From: Cytobacillus firmus
GTDB lineage: Bacteria > Bacillota > Bacilli > Bacillales > Cytobacillaceae
Length of the DNA: 64,000 bases
Assembly: GCF_023612095.1 (NCBI RefSeq)
Contig: NZ_CP086235.1
Coordinates: 1,075,001 to 1,139,000 of the forward strand
Direction of reading: 5' to 3'
In this document: positions 8,105 through 18,876 of the stretch, one piece after another
Layout: every line of letters begins with the position of its first letter
Position numbering within the stretch: the stretch's first letter is position 1
The notes under the pieces: generated by a model
Told to the model about the DNA's origin: nothing
The model's input: the letters and a program-made list of their open reading frames with translations, nothing else
Databases searched by the model: none
Translations under genes and position numbers: made by a program

Positions 8105-8147
8105 TGGCCAAAAAAGTAAATGAATTAATATCAAGGAGGATTTTTAG

Positions 8148-9185
8148 ATGCAAGAGCGTTTAAAAGAACTGCAAACTGAAGCGTTAGAAAAGATCAGCAC
8201 AGCCGCTGATTTGAGAGAGCTAAATGATATCCGTGTATCTTATTTAGGCAAAAAAGGCCCGATTACTGAAGTGCTTAAAGGAATGGGGAAATTGTCTGCT
8301 GATGAGCGTCCCAAAATGGGGGCCCTTGCAAATGAAGTGCGGGACAGCATTGCTGCCGGAATTGAGGAAAAACAAAAGCATCTGGAGGAAGCGGCTGTTC
8401 AGGAAAAACTGGCTGCAGAAAAAATTGATGTCACTCTACCGGGAAGACCTGTTAAATCAGGAAACCACCATCCGCTGACAAGAATTATTGAAGAAATTGA
8501 AGATCTGTTCATTGGAATGGGTTATTCGGTAGCTGAAGGTCCTGAAGTTGAAAAAGATTATTATAATTTTGAAGCATTGAATCTTCCTAAAGGCCATCCT
8601 GCCCGGGATATGCAGGATTCCTTCTATATTACAGAAGATATTCTTCTTCGTACCCATACTTCGCCGGTACAGGCAAGAACAATGGAGAAGCATGAAGGCA
8701 AGGGGCCAGTTAAAATCATCTGCCCGGGTAAAGTATATCGCCGAGATAATGACGACGCTACACACTCTCACCAGTTCATGCAAATAGAGGGACTTGTTGT
8801 AGATGAAAACGTCCGAATGACTGATTTAAAAGGAACATTGGAGGTCTTTGCAAAGAAAATGTTTGGTGATGACAGGGAAATCCGTCTTCGCCCAAGTTTC
8901 TTCCCGTTTACAGAGCCATCTGTGGAAATGGATATTTCCTGTAAAATATGCGGCGGAAAAGGCTGCAGCGTATGTAAAGGCACTGGCTGGATTGAAATTC
9001 TTGGTGCAGGAATGGTTCATCCAAATGTTCTTGAGATGGCAGGCTTCGACTCTAAGAAATACACAGGTTTTGCATTCGGAATGGGTCCTGAGCGAATTGC
9101 CATGCTGAAGTATGGTGTAGATGATATTCGTCATTTCTACACAAATGATGTGCGTTTCTTGAAACAATTTTCAATTCATGAATAA
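8148..9185 (+). CDS. pheS: phenylalanine--tRNA ligase alpha subunit
   Basis: A 345-residue catalytic subunit of the alpha2-beta2 PheRS that attaches phenylalanine to tRNA-Phe. Visible: the N-terminal coiled-coil arm that binds tRNA (about residues 1-85), then the class II core. Motif 2 is in [31 protein letters not shown] and motif 3 in [36 protein letters not shown] cysteine-rich insert ([16 protein letters not shown]) is typical of the bacterial enzyme. It follows the T-box leader with an AAGGAGG Shine-Dalgarno and is co-transcribed with pheT 42 bases downstream. Confidence 0.98.
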   Translation: MQERLKELQTEALEKISTAADLRELNDIRVSYLGKKGPITEVLKGMGKLSADERPKMGALANEVRDSIAAGIEEKQKHLEEAAVQEKLAAEKIDVTLPGRPVKSGNHHPLTRIIEEIEDLFIGMGYSVAEGPEVEKDYYNFEALNLPKGHPARDMQDSFYITEDILLRTHTSPVQARTMEKHEGKGPVKIICPGKVYRRDNDDATHSHQFMQIEGLVVDENVRMTDLKGTLEVFAKKMFGDDREIRLRPSFFPFTEPSVEMDISCKICGGKGCSVCKGTGWIEILGAGMVHPNVLEMAGFDSKKYTGFAFGMGPERIAMLKYGVDDIRHFYTNDVRFLKQFSIHE

Positions 9186-9227
9186 TTAGAAAGCCCGGAG
9201 CTTGACAATTACTAAGGAGGATCACAA

Positions 9228-11642
9228 ATGTTCGTTTCATATAAATGGCTGCAGGAATATGTTGATTTATCAGGCGTTACGCCTGAAGAGCTTTCAGAAA
9301 AGATTACTAAAAGCGGTATAGAAGTTGAAGGCGTAGAGATTTTGAATGAAGGTATCAAAGGTGTGGTTGTAGGGCATGTCCTTGAAAGGGAACAGCACCC
9401 AAATGCTGATAAACTGAATAAATGTTTAGTCGATACAGGGGCGGGTGAGCCTGTACAGATCATCTGCGGTGCCCCGAATGTGGATAAGGGACAGAAAGTG
9501 GCCGTGGCTACAGTTGGAGCTGTTCTTCCAGGTAATTTTAAAATAAAGCGTGCCAAGCTGCGCGGCGAGGAATCGAATGGAATGATCTGTTCGCTTCAAG
9601 AGCTCGGCATTGAAAGTAAGCTGATTGCAAAGGAATACTCTGAAGGCATTTATGTTTTTCCTAATGATACAGAGGTTGGTCAGGATGCTCTTCTGCAGCT
9701 TAATCGTGACGACCAGATTCTGGAACTTGGATTGACTCCAAACCGTTCTGACTGCTTAAGCATGCTGGGTGTTGCATATGAAGTGGCAGCTATTTTAGGA
9801 AGAGAAGTAAAGCTTCCTGCACCTCAAGCAGAGACTTCTTCAGAGAGGGCATCTGCTTACATCGATGTTCAAGTGGACGCAAAAGAAGATAATCCTCTTT
9901 ACGTTGCGAAGGTTGTAAAAAATGTAAAGGTTGGCCCATCTCCTGTATGGATGCAGGCGCGTTTAATGGCAGCAGGCATTCGCCCTCACAATAACGTGGT
10001 GGATATTACAAACTACATTTTGCTTGAATACGGCCAGCCGCTTCATGCATTCGATTATGACCGGCTGGGATCAAAGCAAATCCTTGTCCGCAGAGCAAAT
10101 GATGGCGAAGTGATTGTCACTCTTGATGATGCAAAACGCGAGTTAACATCAGATCATCTTTTAATAACAAATGGGACAGAGCCAATTGCACTTGCGGGTG
10201 TCATGGGCGGGTCAAATTCTGAAGTACAGCCTGACACAAAAAATGTGATTATCGAATCAGCTTATTTTAAAGGGGCAACGGTTAGAAAAGCTTCAAAAGA
10301 CCATGGATTAAGAAGCGAAGCAAGCGCACGCTTTGAAAAAGGTGTGGATCCAAACAGAGTTAGAGCTGCTGCGGAAAGAGCTGTTCAATTGCTTGCACAA
10401 TATGCGGGCGGAGAAGTGCTTGAAGGTTCTGTGGAAGCTGATGCACTGCAAGTTGAGCCTGCTGTGGTGTCTGTAACGCTTGAAAAAATCAATCGTGTCC
10501 TTGGTACGGAATTATCCATGAAAGAAGTAGAGGGTATTTTTGCCCGTCTTCAATTTGCAACGAATACTGATAACGATACAATTACTGTTACAGTTCCAAC
10601 TCGCAGAGGCGATATCACAATTGAAGAAGACCTTATTGAGGAAGTTGGCCGATTATTTGGCTACGATAACCTGGCATCAACTTTACCGGTTGGTTCATCT
10701 ACACCAGGGCATCTTACCCAATATCAGAATAAACGCAGAATGGTCCGCCGCTGCCTTGAAGGTGCGGGACTTTATCAGGCAGTGACTTATTCATTAACAA
10801 ATGAAGCAAAAGCGGCTCAATATGCACTGGAAGAACGCAAACCTGTGCAGCTGGCAATGCCTATGAGTGAGGATCGCAGCCTGCTTCGGTTAAGTATTGT
10901 TCCGCAGCTTCTGGAGGTATTAAAATATAATTCGGCACGTCAGAACGACAGTCTGGCTGTTTATGAAACTGGGGCAGTGTTCCTCTCGAATAGAGAAGAG
11001 GAATTGCCTGAAGAGCGTGAGCATCTTGCAGGTGCGGTTACTGGTCTTTGGCACAGCCATCCATGGCAGGGAGAAAAGAAGCCAGTTGATTTTTACGTTG
11101 TAAAAGGTATCCTTGAAGGTTTATTTGAAAAGCTGGGACTCTCTGATAAGATTGAATTCCGTCAAGCGCAAAAGGATGGAATGCATCCTGGCAGAACAGC
11201 AGAAATATTGCTTTCCGGGGAGTCAGTGGGATTTGTCGGACAAATCCATCCAACTGTCGAAAAAGAGCTTGATTTGAAAGAAACCTATGCATTTGAGCTT
11301 TCATTAAAAGCGATTCTGGAAGAAGAAGTTTCACCTTTACAGTATGAAGCTATTCCGCGTTTCCCTTCCATCACAAGGGACATTGCACTTGTGGCAGATC
11401 AGGGAACAGCAGCAGGCGAGCTTAAAGGAATCATTAAAGAAGCTGGCGGCAAATTATTAAAAGACGTACATGTTTTTGACTTGTACGAAGGTGAACGGAT
11501 GGAGCCAGGCAAAAAATCGCTTGCTTTCTCCCTTAAATACTTCGATCCTGAACGTACTCTGACGGATGAAGATGTAACAAAAGCGCATGACAAAGTATTG
11601 GAAGCTGTGAAGGAAAAAGCCGGAGCGGTATTGAGAGGATAA
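9228..11642 (+). CDS. pheT: phenylalanine--tRNA ligase beta subunit
   Basis: An 804-residue beta subunit of PheRS, normal length. Domains in order: N-terminal B1 and the tRNA-binding/OB domain (about 40-150, with [19 protein letters not shown]), the B3/B4 editing domain that hydrolyses Tyr-tRNA-Phe (about 200-400), the B5 DNA-binding-like fold (about 405-475), a catalytic-like core without activity, and the C-terminal FDX-ACB anticodon domain ([19 protein letters not shown], about 710-804). It pairs with PheS and is regulated by the same T-box. Ends in a strong terminator. Confidence 0.98.
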   Translation: MFVSYKWLQEYVDLSGVTPEELSEKITKSGIEVEGVEILNEGIKGVVVGHVLEREQHPNADKLNKCLVDTGAGEPVQIICGAPNVDKGQKVAVATVGAVLPGNFKIKRAKLRGEESNGMICSLQELGIESKLIAKEYSEGIYVFPNDTEVGQDALLQLNRDDQILELGLTPNRSDCLSMLGVAYEVAAILGREVKLPAPQAETSSERASAYIDVQVDAKEDNPLYVAKVVKNVKVGPSPVWMQARLMAAGIRPHNNVVDITNYILLEYGQPLHAFDYDRLGSKQILVRRANDGEVIVTLDDAKRELTSDHLLITNGTEPIALAGVMGGSNSEVQPDTKNVIIESAYFKGATVRKASKDHGLRSEASARFEKGVDPNRVRAAAERAVQLLAQYAGGEVLEGSVEADALQVEPAVVSVTLEKINRVLGTELSMKEVEGIFARLQFATNTDNDTITVTVPTRRGDITIEEDLIEEVGRLFGYDNLASTLPVGSSTPGHLTQYQNKRRMVRRCLEGAGLYQAVTYSLTNEAKAAQYALEERKPVQLAMPMSEDRSLLRLSIVPQLLEVLKYNSARQNDSLAVYETGAVFLSNREEELPEEREHLAGAVTGLWHSHPWQGEKKPVDFYVVKGILEGLFEKLGLSDKIEFRQAQKDGMHPGRTAEILLSGESVGFVGQIHPTVEKELDLKETYAFELSLKAILEEEVSPLQYEAIPRFPSITRDIALVADQGTAAGELKGIIKEAGGKLLKDVHVFDLYEGERMEPGKKSLAFSLKYFDPERTLTDEDVTKAHDKVLEAVKEKAGAVLRG

Positions 11643-11645
11643 AAT

Positions 11646-11676
11646 GAAAAAGGCAGCCTGAGGGCTGCCTTTTTCA
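11646..11676. terminator. terminator between pheT and rnhC
   Basis: AGGCAGCC and GGCTGCCT form a stem flanked by A-runs and T-runs, four bases after pheT. It could also serve the converging rnhC. Confidence 0.88.
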
Positions 11677-11705
11677 TTTTAACTGGCCGTTAACTTTCTT
11701 TATTA

Positions 11706-12644
11706 TCAATTATATTTCCTGCTATACAGCTTCAGTGCCTTTTCAGTATTTGCAAAATGCAGTTTTACAAAAGAAGGCAATGCTTCACGCCCTTTTTCCT
11801 TAATAAGCCGGGCAGCTGCCTCATCAACCTTCGGACCGGCGCCTTTAGTAAGCCGGAAACCGGCCTTTGTGCTAAGGTTTTCAAAATGGCGCACAAACGC
11901 ATAGCGTGCCAGGATGGATGCTGCTGCAACAGCCAGATGAATTCCTTCCGCTTTTGTGCTGAAAAAGACCCGCTCCCTCTGTATGGTCTGCTGGTTTTTT
12001 AAATAATTGAAGTAAATCTCTTCCTTGGCAAATTGGTCAATCAAAATGGCTTCAGGCTTTTCAGGAGAGATTTTCCCTAAAACATGCCCGATTGCCTGAT
12101 TGTGCAGCAATGCTTTGATTTTCCCCTGTGACATCCCTGATTGCTGAAGCTTATTGTATTTTTCATTGTGCAATGTTAACAGGCTGTGGGGAACGATATC
12201 TTTAATCTGCTTTGCGATTTCGATGATTTTTTCATCTCCCAGATTTTTTGAATCCTTAACTCCAAGCTCCTTCAGCAAAGGAATTTGATCTTTCTTTACG
12301 TAAGCTGCAACCACCGTAATGGGGCCAAAATAATCCCCGGTGCCCACTTCATCTGAACCTATGACAGAAAGAGAACTGATATTTTCCGGCAGGTTGGCAG
12401 CGGCAGGGCTGGTTTTTTTGCTGGGCTGTGAACTGCGTGCGGTATCTCCCCACTTTTTAGCCTCTGCTTCACATCCGCTCCCTTGGAAGAGGACCTTGCC
12501 TGATTTATAGGCAGTGATCGAACATCCCGGCACTTTTGCAGCAAATACACTTCCAGGAGGCTGCTTGTCATTTAGGCTGCCTGAATAATGGGCCTTCATT
12601 TTTGAGATTTCACTTGCTTTTTTTAAAAGGACTACCTGGCTCAT
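11706..12644 (-). CDS. rnhC: ribonuclease HIII
   Basis: Removes RNA from RNA-DNA hybrids and resolves R-loops and primers. The N-terminal TBP-like hybrid-binding domain occupies about residues 1-90. The RNase H fold starts with the type II signature VIGSDEVGTGDYFGPITVVAAYV (catalytic Asp and Glu), and later acidic residues include LIDQFAKEE. The frame extends five codons further upstream, to 12659. However, that upstream ATGAGGAG is itself the Shine-Dalgarno for ATG 12644, so the protein is taken as 312 residues starting MSQVVLLKK. Divergent from zapA, as in B. subtilis. Confidence 0.93.
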   Translation of the reverse strand: MSQVVLLKKASEISKMKAHYSGSLNDKQPPGSVFAAKVPGCSITAYKSGKVLFQGSGCEAEAKKWGDTARSSQPSKKTSPAAANLPENISSLSVIGSDEVGTGDYFGPITVVAAYVKKDQIPLLKELGVKDSKNLGDEKIIEIAKQIKDIVPHSLLTLHNEKYNKLQQSGMSQGKIKALLHNQAIGHVLGKISPEKPEAILIDQFAKEEIYFNYLKNQQTIQRERVFFSTKAEGIHLAVAAASILARYAFVRHFENLSTKAGFRLTKGAGPKVDEAAARLIKEKGREALPSFVKLHFANTEKALKLYSRKYN

Positions 12645-12753
12645 ATTAATTCTCCTCATCTTAGTGTACTGTTGAATTTATTCCCTCTATTTGGAAAACA
12701 CTTGCATTAACGGCTCATCTGACATGCTTTGACTTCCCACCAATATGCGTTCG

Positions 12754-12762
12754 TGTTATGAT
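12754..12762 (+). promoter_or_regulatory. extended -10 promoter of zapA-yshB
   Basis: TGTTATGAT (TGnTATGAT) lies 37 bases before zapA. The TTGACT at 12729 is 22 bases from the -10, too far for a normal -35, so the extended -10 probably drives it. Confidence 0.45.
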
Positions 12763-12798
12763 ATTGATTAGGATTCTTTAAAGAAGGGGGCATGGACG

Positions 12799-13065
12799 TT
12801 GTCAGACATACAAAGAAACCGAACTAGTGTAGATATTTATGGACAGCAATATGTAATAGTTGGCTCAGAAAGCTCCAGCCATGTTCGCCTTGTCGCTTCG
12901 CTGGTTGACGATAAAATGCGTGAGATCAGTTCGAAGAATCCTTCACTCGACATTAGTAAGCTGGCCGTGCTGACCGCAGTCAATGCAGTTAATGATTATA
13001 TAAAGCTAACAGACCGTCTGGAACGGCTGGAAAACGAATTAAATAGAGTAAAGGACGGAAAGTAG
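12799..13065 (+). CDS. zapA: cell division protein ZapA
   Basis: An 88-residue FtsZ-associated protein that bundles FtsZ filaments and stabilises the Z-ring. The sequence shows the ZapA core ([39 protein letters not shown]) and a C-terminal coiled coil. The start is TTG at 12799, eight bases after GGGGG at 12786-12790. An ATG at 12792 is out of frame and rejected. Two bases separate it from yshB, so both are one transcript. Confidence 0.92.
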   Translation: MSDIQRNRTSVDIYGQQYVIVGSESSSHVRLVASLVDDKMREISSKNPSLDISKLAVLTAVNAVNDYIKLTDRLERLENELNRVKDGK

Positions 13066-13067
13066 TC

Positions 13068-13610
13068 ATGCTGGATCTTGCAATTATCATTATTTTAGTT
13101 TTTGGTTTTTTAATAGGCTTGAAAAGAGGGTTTATCCTCCAATTAATTCATTTGACCGGATTCATTATTGCTTTCATTGTTGCCCGTATGTATTACGGTG
13201 AGCTTGCGCCTAAGCTGACCTTATGGGTGCCATATCCAAGCTTTAGCAGTGACTCGGCGATTAAGACGTTATTTGAGAATGGGAATCTTGAAGATGCTTA
13301 CTATCGCGCCATTGCATTTGTCGTGATTTTTTTTGCGGTAAAAATATTGCTGCAGATTATTGGAAGCATGCTCGACTTTGTTGCCCATCTTCCAGTACTG
13401 AAACAGCTGAACGTTTGGGCTGGCGGAATTCTCGGATTTATCGAAGTCTATCTTATCATGTTTATTCTATTATACATAGCAGCACTCGTTCCAATCGAAG
13501 TCCTGCAGGGGCCGATCAATAATTCCTTTATGGCAGAATTAATGGTTAAGAATACGCCTGTTCTCTCTAACCAGCTCAAAGAAATGTGGGTTGAATATAT
13601 GGCTGCGTAA
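13068..13610 (+). CDS. yshB: CvpA family membrane protein (YshB)
   Basis: A 180-residue integral membrane protein of the CvpA/colicin V production family. It has four hydrophobic segments (about 4-18, 24-44, 78-100 and 116-142) and the family start LDLAIIIILVFGFLIGLKRGF. B. subtilis YshB has the same position after zapA. Molecular role unknown; the conserved link with zapA and mutS2 suggests a part in division or the envelope, but that is inference. Followed by a terminator that overlaps its stop. Confidence 0.9.
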   Translation: MLDLAIIIILVFGFLIGLKRGFILQLIHLTGFIIAFIVARMYYGELAPKLTLWVPYPSFSSDSAIKTLFENGNLEDAYYRAIAFVVIFFAVKILLQIIGSMLDFVAHLPVLKQLNVWAGGILGFIEVYLIMFILLYIAALVPIEVLQGPINNSFMAELMVKNTPVLSNQLKEMWVEYMAA

Positions 13611-13640
13611 CTTCTCTATTTCTAGAGAAGTTTTCTTTTT
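13609..13640 (+). terminator. intrinsic terminator of zapA-yshB
   Basis: AACTTCTCT pairs with AGAGAAGTT around ATTTCT and is followed by TTCTTTTT. Confidence 0.85.
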
Positions 13641-13688
13641 GAAAGGCTCTTTTGTAAAAAATGTTGTTATTCGCCAACTATGTTGTCC

Positions 13689-13817
13689 GTTGATTTCCGC
13701 TCCAGGCTGCTCGCTTTCCGCGGGGCGGGTGGTGAGCCTCCTCGACGCTGCGCGTCTGCGGGGTCTCACCTGTCCCGCTACTCCCGCAGGAGTCTCGCAC
13801 CTTCCGCTCCAATCAAC
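13689..13817 (-). repeat. dispersed repeat family B, copy 1
   Basis: 129 bases bounded by GTTGATTTCCGCT and AGCGG..AATCAAC-type ends that are near-complementary. On the minus strand it is almost identical to the copy at 62386-62515 and related to 32858-33041. It has a central GACGC/GCGTC hairpin and a flanking GGTGAG/CTCACC stem. GC-rich against an AT-rich surrounding, non-coding, between yshB and polX. The rest of the 13641-13947 gap shows nothing else I can name. Confidence 0.88.
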
Positions 13818-13947
13818 TCAGTGAATAATATATAAAAAGCAGCAAACATTGCGAAAAACAGTCTTTTGAAAATAGCCATGATTTGAAGTTGCACTGCAAA
13901 ATAAGAGATAATACGGATACGAATACAGTTACGGGCAGGTGGTTTTT

Positions 13948-15666
13948 ATGAGTATAAATAAAAAAGATGTTGTCAGACTTTTAGAAACAATCGCTGTTTA
14001 TATGGAGTTAAAAGGAGAAAATCCGTTCAAAACAGCCGCCTTCCGAAAAGCGGCACTCGCACTTGAATCTAATGATGAAAGCTTGACTGAAATTGATGAT
14101 TTCACAAAGCTATCCGGCATCGGAAAAGGCACCGCTGCTGTTATAGAGGAGTACATCAAAGAAGAAAAGTCTTCTGTTCTGGATGAACTGAAAGAAGAAG
14201 TCCCTGCCGGATTAATTCCTCTGCTTCAGCTCCCGGGGCTTGGCGGCAAGAAAATAGCCAAGCTATATAAAGAACTGGGCGTCGAAAATGCTGCAGACCT
14301 TGAGGAAGCGTGCCGCAATAAGAAGGTCCGGGGACTGGCAGGATTCGGAGAAAAATCTGAAGAAAAGATACTCGCTGCCCTTGAAAATGCAGGAACCAGA
14401 CCGGAACGGCTCCCGCTTGCATTCATGCTGCCGATAGCAGAAGGCATAGAAGCAGCCCTGGCTGAAATGAAGGATATTGAAAAGTATTCAAGGGCAGGAA
14501 GCTTAAGGAGAATGAGGGAAACAATCAAAGACCTCGACTTTATCATAGCTACTGACAATCCTGCTTCTGTCAAAGAACAGCTATTAAGTCTAGCCGGCAT
14601 CAAAGAAGTAATTGCTGCAGGAGAAACAAAGGTTTCTGTTGTCTTTCAGCATTCCTATGATATATCGGCTGATTTCCGAATAGTTGAGACGCATGAATTT
14701 GCCACAACACTCCATCATTTTACTGGATCAAAGGACCATAATGTCAGAATGCGCCAGCTCGCAAAAGAGCGCGGGGAAAAAATCAGTGAATATGGAGTCG
14801 AAAATACAGAGACAGGTGAAATCCTTACGTTTAATAATGAAGAAGAATTTTACGCGCATTTTGGGCTTCCGTTCTTCCCTCCTGAAATTAGGGAAGATGG
14901 GAAAGAAGTAGATGAATATACGCAAGACATGGAGCTCATTTCTCTTGAAGATATTAAGGGTGATCTTCATATGCACTCAACCTGGAGTGATGGCGCTTAT
15001 TCCATAGAGGAAATGATCGAAGCGTGCCGTGCCCGCGGCTATAAATACATGGCTATAACAGACCATTCCCAGTACCTGAGAGTGGCGAACGGTTTGACAG
15101 CCGAAAGGCTTCGCAGGCAGAAAGAAGAAATAAAGCGGCTAAATGAGCAATTCGATGATTTCACCATATTATCAGGGGTAGAAATGGATATTCTGCCTGA
15201 TGGATCGCTCGATTATGACGATGAACTTCTGGAGGAGCTGGATATTGTCATTGCTTCCATCCATTCTTCTTTTTCACAGCCGAAAGAAAAAATCATGGAC
15301 CGCTTGAAAACGGCTCTGCAGAATGCCCATGTTGACATTATTGCCCACCCTACGGGAAGATTGATCGGCCGCAGGGAAGGCTATGAAGTAGACATGGAAA
15401 TGCTCATCGAGCTCGCCAGGGAAACAAATACAGCCCTTGAGCTGAATGCAAATCCAAACCGGCTTGACCTTGCTGCTGAACATATCAGACAAGCTCAGGA
15501 AGCCGGTGTGAAAATAGTGATTAATACAGATGCACATAAAATAGATACTTTAAATCATATGGAAATCGGTGTTTCTGCGGCAAAGAAAGGATGGATCAAG
15601 AAAGAATCCGTTTTAAATGCCTTAGAAACAGGAGATTTGCTCAAATTTCTGAGAGAACGCCAGTAG
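13948..15666 (+). CDS. polX: DNA polymerase/3'-5' exonuclease PolX
   Basis: Family X DNA polymerase for gap filling and base-excision repair, about 572 residues. Domains: N-terminal HhH 8-kDa domain (KDVVRLLETIAVYMELKGENPFK), thumb/fingers HhH (LPGLGGKKIAKLYKELGV), and a polymerase palm with acidic residues in LRRMRETIKDLDFII. The C-terminal PHP exonuclease domain begins DLHMHSTWSDG near residue 339 and continues with AITDHS and NTDAH metal motifs. GTG at 13939 is in frame, but ATG 13948 is better placed after AGGTGG and matches homologues. Upstream of mutS2, as in B. subtilis. Confidence 0.94.
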   Translation: MSINKKDVVRLLETIAVYMELKGENPFKTAAFRKAALALESNDESLTEIDDFTKLSGIGKGTAAVIEEYIKEEKSSVLDELKEEVPAGLIPLLQLPGLGGKKIAKLYKELGVENAADLEEACRNKKVRGLAGFGEKSEEKILAALENAGTRPERLPLAFMLPIAEGIEAALAEMKDIEKYSRAGSLRRMRETIKDLDFIIATDNPASVKEQLLSLAGIKEVIAAGETKVSVVFQHSYDISADFRIVETHEFATTLHHFTGSKDHNVRMRQLAKERGEKISEYGVENTETGEILTFNNEEEFYAHFGLPFFPPEIREDGKEVDEYTQDMELISLEDIKGDLHMHSTWSDGAYSIEEMIEACRARGYKYMAITDHSQYLRVANGLTAERLRRQKEEIKRLNEQFDDFTILSGVEMDILPDGSLDYDDELLEELDIVIASIHSSFSQPKEKIMDRLKTALQNAHVDIIAHPTGRLIGRREGYEVDMEMLIELARETNTALELNANPNRLDLAAEHIRQAQEAGVKIVINTDAHKIDTLNHMEIGVSAAKKGWIKKESVLNALETGDLLKFLRERQ

Positions 15667-15696
15667 GAAAATTGGGCATGAAAGGGGAAAGTCCTC

Positions 15697-18054
15697 ATGC
15701 AAGAAAGAGTATTGAAGATACTTGAGTTCAATAAAGTGAAGGAACAGCTGCTGGAACATGTTTCTTCGTCCTTGGGAAGAAAAAAGGCCTTAAATATTCT
15801 TCCTTCAACTGACTATGAAGAAGTAATCCGCAGGCAGGAAGAAACAGATGAAGCGGTAACAGTGCTTAGAATTAAAGGGAATGTACCGCTTGGGGGCATT
15901 TTTGACATACGACCTCATGTGAAGCGGGCGGTTATTGGCGGAATGCTTAGTCCCCAGGAACTTAACCAGATATCCAGCACGATTCATGCAAGCCGGCAAA
16001 TGAAACGGTTCATCGAGGAATTTGCCGAGGAAGAAAGCAGCCTGCCGATCCTATTGGGATATACAGATAAAATTATTGTTCTGGCGGATTTGGAAACATC
16101 TATCCGTAATGCGGTCGATGACAATGGGGAAGTACTTGACAGTGCGAGCGAGACTCTTCGTTCCCTTCGAAATCAGCTTCGTACAAAAGAATCGCGGGTA
16201 AGGGAGCGGCTGGAGAGCATGATTCGGTCTTCCAGCGCACAAAAAATGCTTTCCGATGCGATTATAACGATCCGAAATGACCGGTTTGTCATACCGGTTA
16301 AGCAGGAATACCGGGGCCATTATGGAGGCATAATCCATGACCAGAGTTCTTCCGGCCAGACATTATTCATTGAGCCCGCGTCCATTGTCCAGCTGAACAA
16401 TGAATTACAGGGCATCAGGGTAAAAGAACAGCAGGAGATTGAACGGATTCTCATAGTGCTATCAGGACAGACTGCTGAGAATAGCAGTGAACTGGAAACC
16501 ATTGTAGATGTGCTCGGAGAAGTCGATTTTACGTTTGCAAAAGCCAGATACAGTAAACGCATAAAAGCCTCCAAACCAAAAATTAATAATCAAGGGAAAA
16601 TTTCATTATTCAAAGCCCGGCATCCGCTTATTCCGATTGAAGAAGTGGTGGCAAATGATATTAAGCTGGGAGATGATTATTCAACAATAGTCATAACGGG
16701 ACCTAATACCGGCGGGAAAACAGTTACCTTAAAAACACTGGGGCTTTGCACATTGATGGCACAAGCCGGTCTGCAAATCCCGGCGCTTGATGGTTCTGAA
16801 ACAGCGGTCTTCGGAAATGTTTATGCTGATATCGGAGATGAACAGTCAATTGAACAAAGCTTAAGTACCTTTTCTTCTCACATGGTGAATATCGTCGATA
16901 TTCTTAACCAGGTTGATTTCAATAGTCTGGTTTTATTCGATGAGCTTGGTGCAGGCACAGATCCGCAGGAAGGTGCAGCTCTCGCGATTTCCATTCTTGA
17001 TGAAGTATACAAGCGGGGTGCAAGAGTTATTGCCACAACTCATTACCCTGAACTGAAAGCTTATGGCTACAACAGAGAAGGAGTTATCAATGCCAGTGTA
17101 GAATTTGATATTGAAACGTTAAGCCCAACCTATAAGCTGCTGATTGGGGTTCCGGGCCGAAGCAATGCTTTTGAAATATCTAAACGGCTTGGGCTCAATG
17201 ATCAAGTGATTGAGACAGCACGATCTTATATCGGAACAGATACAAATCAGGTTGAGAACATGATTGCTTCACTGGAGGAAAGCCGCAGACAGGCAGAGGC
17301 TGATATGGAAGAAGCCAATGACTTTTTAAAAAGCGCTGAAAAACTCCATAAAGATCTGCAAAAGCAAATGGCTGAATTTTATGAGCAAAAAGATGCTATG
17401 CATGAGAAGGCTGCAGAAAAAGCAGGCGATATCGTTGAGAAAGCCAAGGCTGAAGCAGAAGAGATTATCCGTGATTTAAGAAAGATGCGGATGGAGAAAC
17501 ATGCTGAGGTGAAGGAACACGAGCTGATAGAAGCAAAGAAACGCCTGTCCGATGCTGCGCCCCAGATGAGCACAGCCAAAAATAAACTAAAGCCAAAGAA
17601 TACTAAGCATGTTTTTGAAGCAGGCGATGAGGTTAAAGTTCTGAGTTTTGGGCAAAAAGGGCATCTGCTTGAAAAGGTGTCTGAAAATGAATGGCAGGTT
17701 CAGATTGGTATCCTGAAAATGAAAGTGGCCGAAAAGGATCTGGAGTACATTAAAAGCCCAAAACCTGTGGAAACAAAACCAGTGGCAACGGTGAAAGGAA
17801 GAGATTTTCACGTCAGCCTTGAGCTTGATTTACGGGGCGAGCGCTATGAAAACGCGCTCTTAAGAGTCGAGAAATATTTAGATGATGCCCTGCTGGCTGG
17901 ATATCCCCGTGTCTCCATCATTCATGGTAAAGGGACCGGTGCATTGAGGCAGGGTGTTCAGGAATATCTGAGAAATCACAGATCTGTAAAGAAAATCAGG
18001 TTTGGTGAAGCTGGAGAAGGCGGTACAGGGGTTACAATCGTTGAATTCAAATAA
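15697..18054 (+). CDS. mutS2: endonuclease MutS2
   Basis: 785 residues, full length. MutS2 acts on branched DNA and, in Bacillus, on collided ribosomes, splitting them for quality control. Seen: the MutS core, ATPase Walker A GPNTGGKT at residues 335-342, Walker [14 protein letters not shown] and the ABC signature STFSSHM. These are followed by a long charged coiled coil (about 520-620), a KOW-like segment ([13 protein letters not shown]), and a C-terminal Smr nuclease domain (about 710-785) with [12 protein letters not shown] and HGKGTGALR. It starts ATG at 15697 after AAAGGGG, 30 bases past polX. Confidence 0.95.
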   Translation: MQERVLKILEFNKVKEQLLEHVSSSLGRKKALNILPSTDYEEVIRRQEETDEAVTVLRIKGNVPLGGIFDIRPHVKRAVIGGMLSPQELNQISSTIHASRQMKRFIEEFAEEESSLPILLGYTDKIIVLADLETSIRNAVDDNGEVLDSASETLRSLRNQLRTKESRVRERLESMIRSSSAQKMLSDAIITIRNDRFVIPVKQEYRGHYGGIIHDQSSSGQTLFIEPASIVQLNNELQGIRVKEQQEIERILIVLSGQTAENSSELETIVDVLGEVDFTFAKARYSKRIKASKPKINNQGKISLFKARHPLIPIEEVVANDIKLGDDYSTIVITGPNTGGKTVTLKTLGLCTLMAQAGLQIPALDGSETAVFGNVYADIGDEQSIEQSLSTFSSHMVNIVDILNQVDFNSLVLFDELGAGTDPQEGAALAISILDEVYKRGARVIATTHYPELKAYGYNREGVINASVEFDIETLSPTYKLLIGVPGRSNAFEISKRLGLNDQVIETARSYIGTDTNQVENMIASLEESRRQAEADMEEANDFLKSAEKLHKDLQKQMAEFYEQKDAMHEKAAEKAGDIVEKAKAEAEEIIRDLRKMRMEKHAEVKEHELIEAKKRLSDAAPQMSTAKNKLKPKNTKHVFEAGDEVKVLSFGQKGHLLEKVSENEWQVQIGILKMKVAEKDLEYIKSPKPVETKPVATVKGRDFHVSLELDLRGERYENALLRVEKYLDDALLAGYPRVSIIHGKGTGALRQGVQEYLRNHRSVKKIRFGEAGEGGTGVTIVEFK

Positions 18055-18055
18055 G

Positions 18056-18091
18056 CTTCCCTTCCCCTTATGATTATTCAAAGGGGAAGGG
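18056..18091 (+). other. strong hairpin between mutS2 and yshE
   Basis: CCCTTCCCCTT and AAGGGGAAGGG form an 11-base-pair stem right after the mutS2 stop. There is no T-run after it, so it is more likely an RNA-stabilising or processing stem than a terminator. Confidence 0.6.
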
Positions 18092-18118
18092 GATGTAATA
18101 CCGGCGGGGAGAATATAA

Positions 18119-18526
18119 ATGAAAGAATTTTGGGAAAATGAGTTTATCCAGACAGCTGCTTATTACAGTGTTGTCATTTTGTGTATGATTGTTTTTTTAG
18201 CCGTTTTTGAATTAGTCACCAAGTATCGCAATTGGGACGAAATAAAAAACGGGAATCTTGCTGTAGCGATGGCGACCGGCGGGAAAATTTTTGGGATCGC
18301 CAATATCTTCAGGCACTCCATTATGCATAATGATACCTTGCTGACAATGATTACCTGGGGGGTTTTTGGCTTCTTTCTTTTGTTAATAGGCTATTTCATA
18401 TTTGAGTTTTTAACACCAAAGTTTAGAATAGACGAAGAAATTGAGAATAATAACAAAGCTGTCGGCTTTATTTCCATGGTGCTGTCAATCGGTTTGTCTT
18501 ATGTCATTGGTGCAGGTTTATTATAA
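18119..18526 (+). CDS. yshE: DUF350 family membrane protein (YshE)
   Basis: A 135-residue protein with four membrane segments (about 12-34, 55-75, 79-98 and 112-134) and the DUF350 pattern (NLAVAMATGGKIFGIANIFRHSI, NNKAVGFISMVLSIGLSYVIGAGLL). B. subtilis yshE occupies the same place after mutS2. Function unknown. It is in the mutS2 direction, 64 bases downstream, and is followed by a tiny membrane-peptide frame. Confidence 0.85.
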   Translation: MKEFWENEFIQTAAYYSVVILCMIVFLAVFELVTKYRNWDEIKNGNLAVAMATGGKIFGIANIFRHSIMHNDTLLTMITWGVFGFFLLLIGYFIFEFLTPKFRIDEEIENNNKAVGFISMVLSIGLSYVIGAGLL

Positions 18527-18540
18527 GGAGAGAATTAACA

Positions 18541-18624
18541 TTGGAAAAGTTAGCAAAGGTTCTGCTGGTTCTTAGCGGAGTATTTGTTCTTATTGGGGCC
18601 ATTTATATATTTTTCATTGCATAA
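18541..18624 (+). CDS. putative 27-residue single-pass membrane peptide
   Basis: TTG at 18541 follows AAGGAGAG by about ten bases and opens a 27-codon frame. The frame reads MEKLAKV, then a hydrophobic helix (LLVLSGVFVLIGAIYIFFI), then stop at 18622. Charge distribution and length fit a small membrane protein. It starts 14 bases after yshE and precedes their common terminator. I do not recognise a family. The good Shine-Dalgarno and position before the terminator are the main support. Confidence 0.5.
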   Translation: MEKLAKVLLVLSGVFVLIGAIYIFFIA

Positions 18625-18650
18625 TATTTTTGTAAAATAGGGAAATGAGG

Positions 18651-18680
18651 AAATCGCCAATTCATATGGCGATTTTTTTT
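18651..18680 (+). terminator. intrinsic terminator of the mutS2-yshE transcript
   Basis: AATCGCCA and TGGCGATT pair around ATTCATA-type loop sequence and end in a run of eight T. Confidence 0.9.
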
Positions 18681-18762
18681 ACTTTAATCATTTGAAGAAT
18701 ATTACAGATAGAGTGGACAGCCTATATGAAAATTTCTTCCTGAGTGCAAGGTCTTATTCTAA

Positions 18763-18791
18763 TTGTCATAGATCCAGCATTATATTATAAT
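18763..18791 (+). promoter_or_regulatory. sigma-A promoter of lcfA
   Basis: TTGTCA at 18763-18768 and TATAAT at 18786-18791 with 17-base spacing, about 85 bases before lcfA. No FadR-like TGAATGA palindrome is visible around it. Confidence 0.75.
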
Positions 18792-18876
18792 AAGAAAGAA
18801 CAGTTGGAATGTTCAAAAAGTTCAGAAGGAGTACATCGCTTTTCTGAAACTTTAGCAAGAATGAAGGAGGGACAAA

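Noticed and set aside
12729..12734. TTGACT as -35 of zapA
   Set aside because: Spacing of 22 bases to the -10 is too long; an extended -10 is a better explanation.
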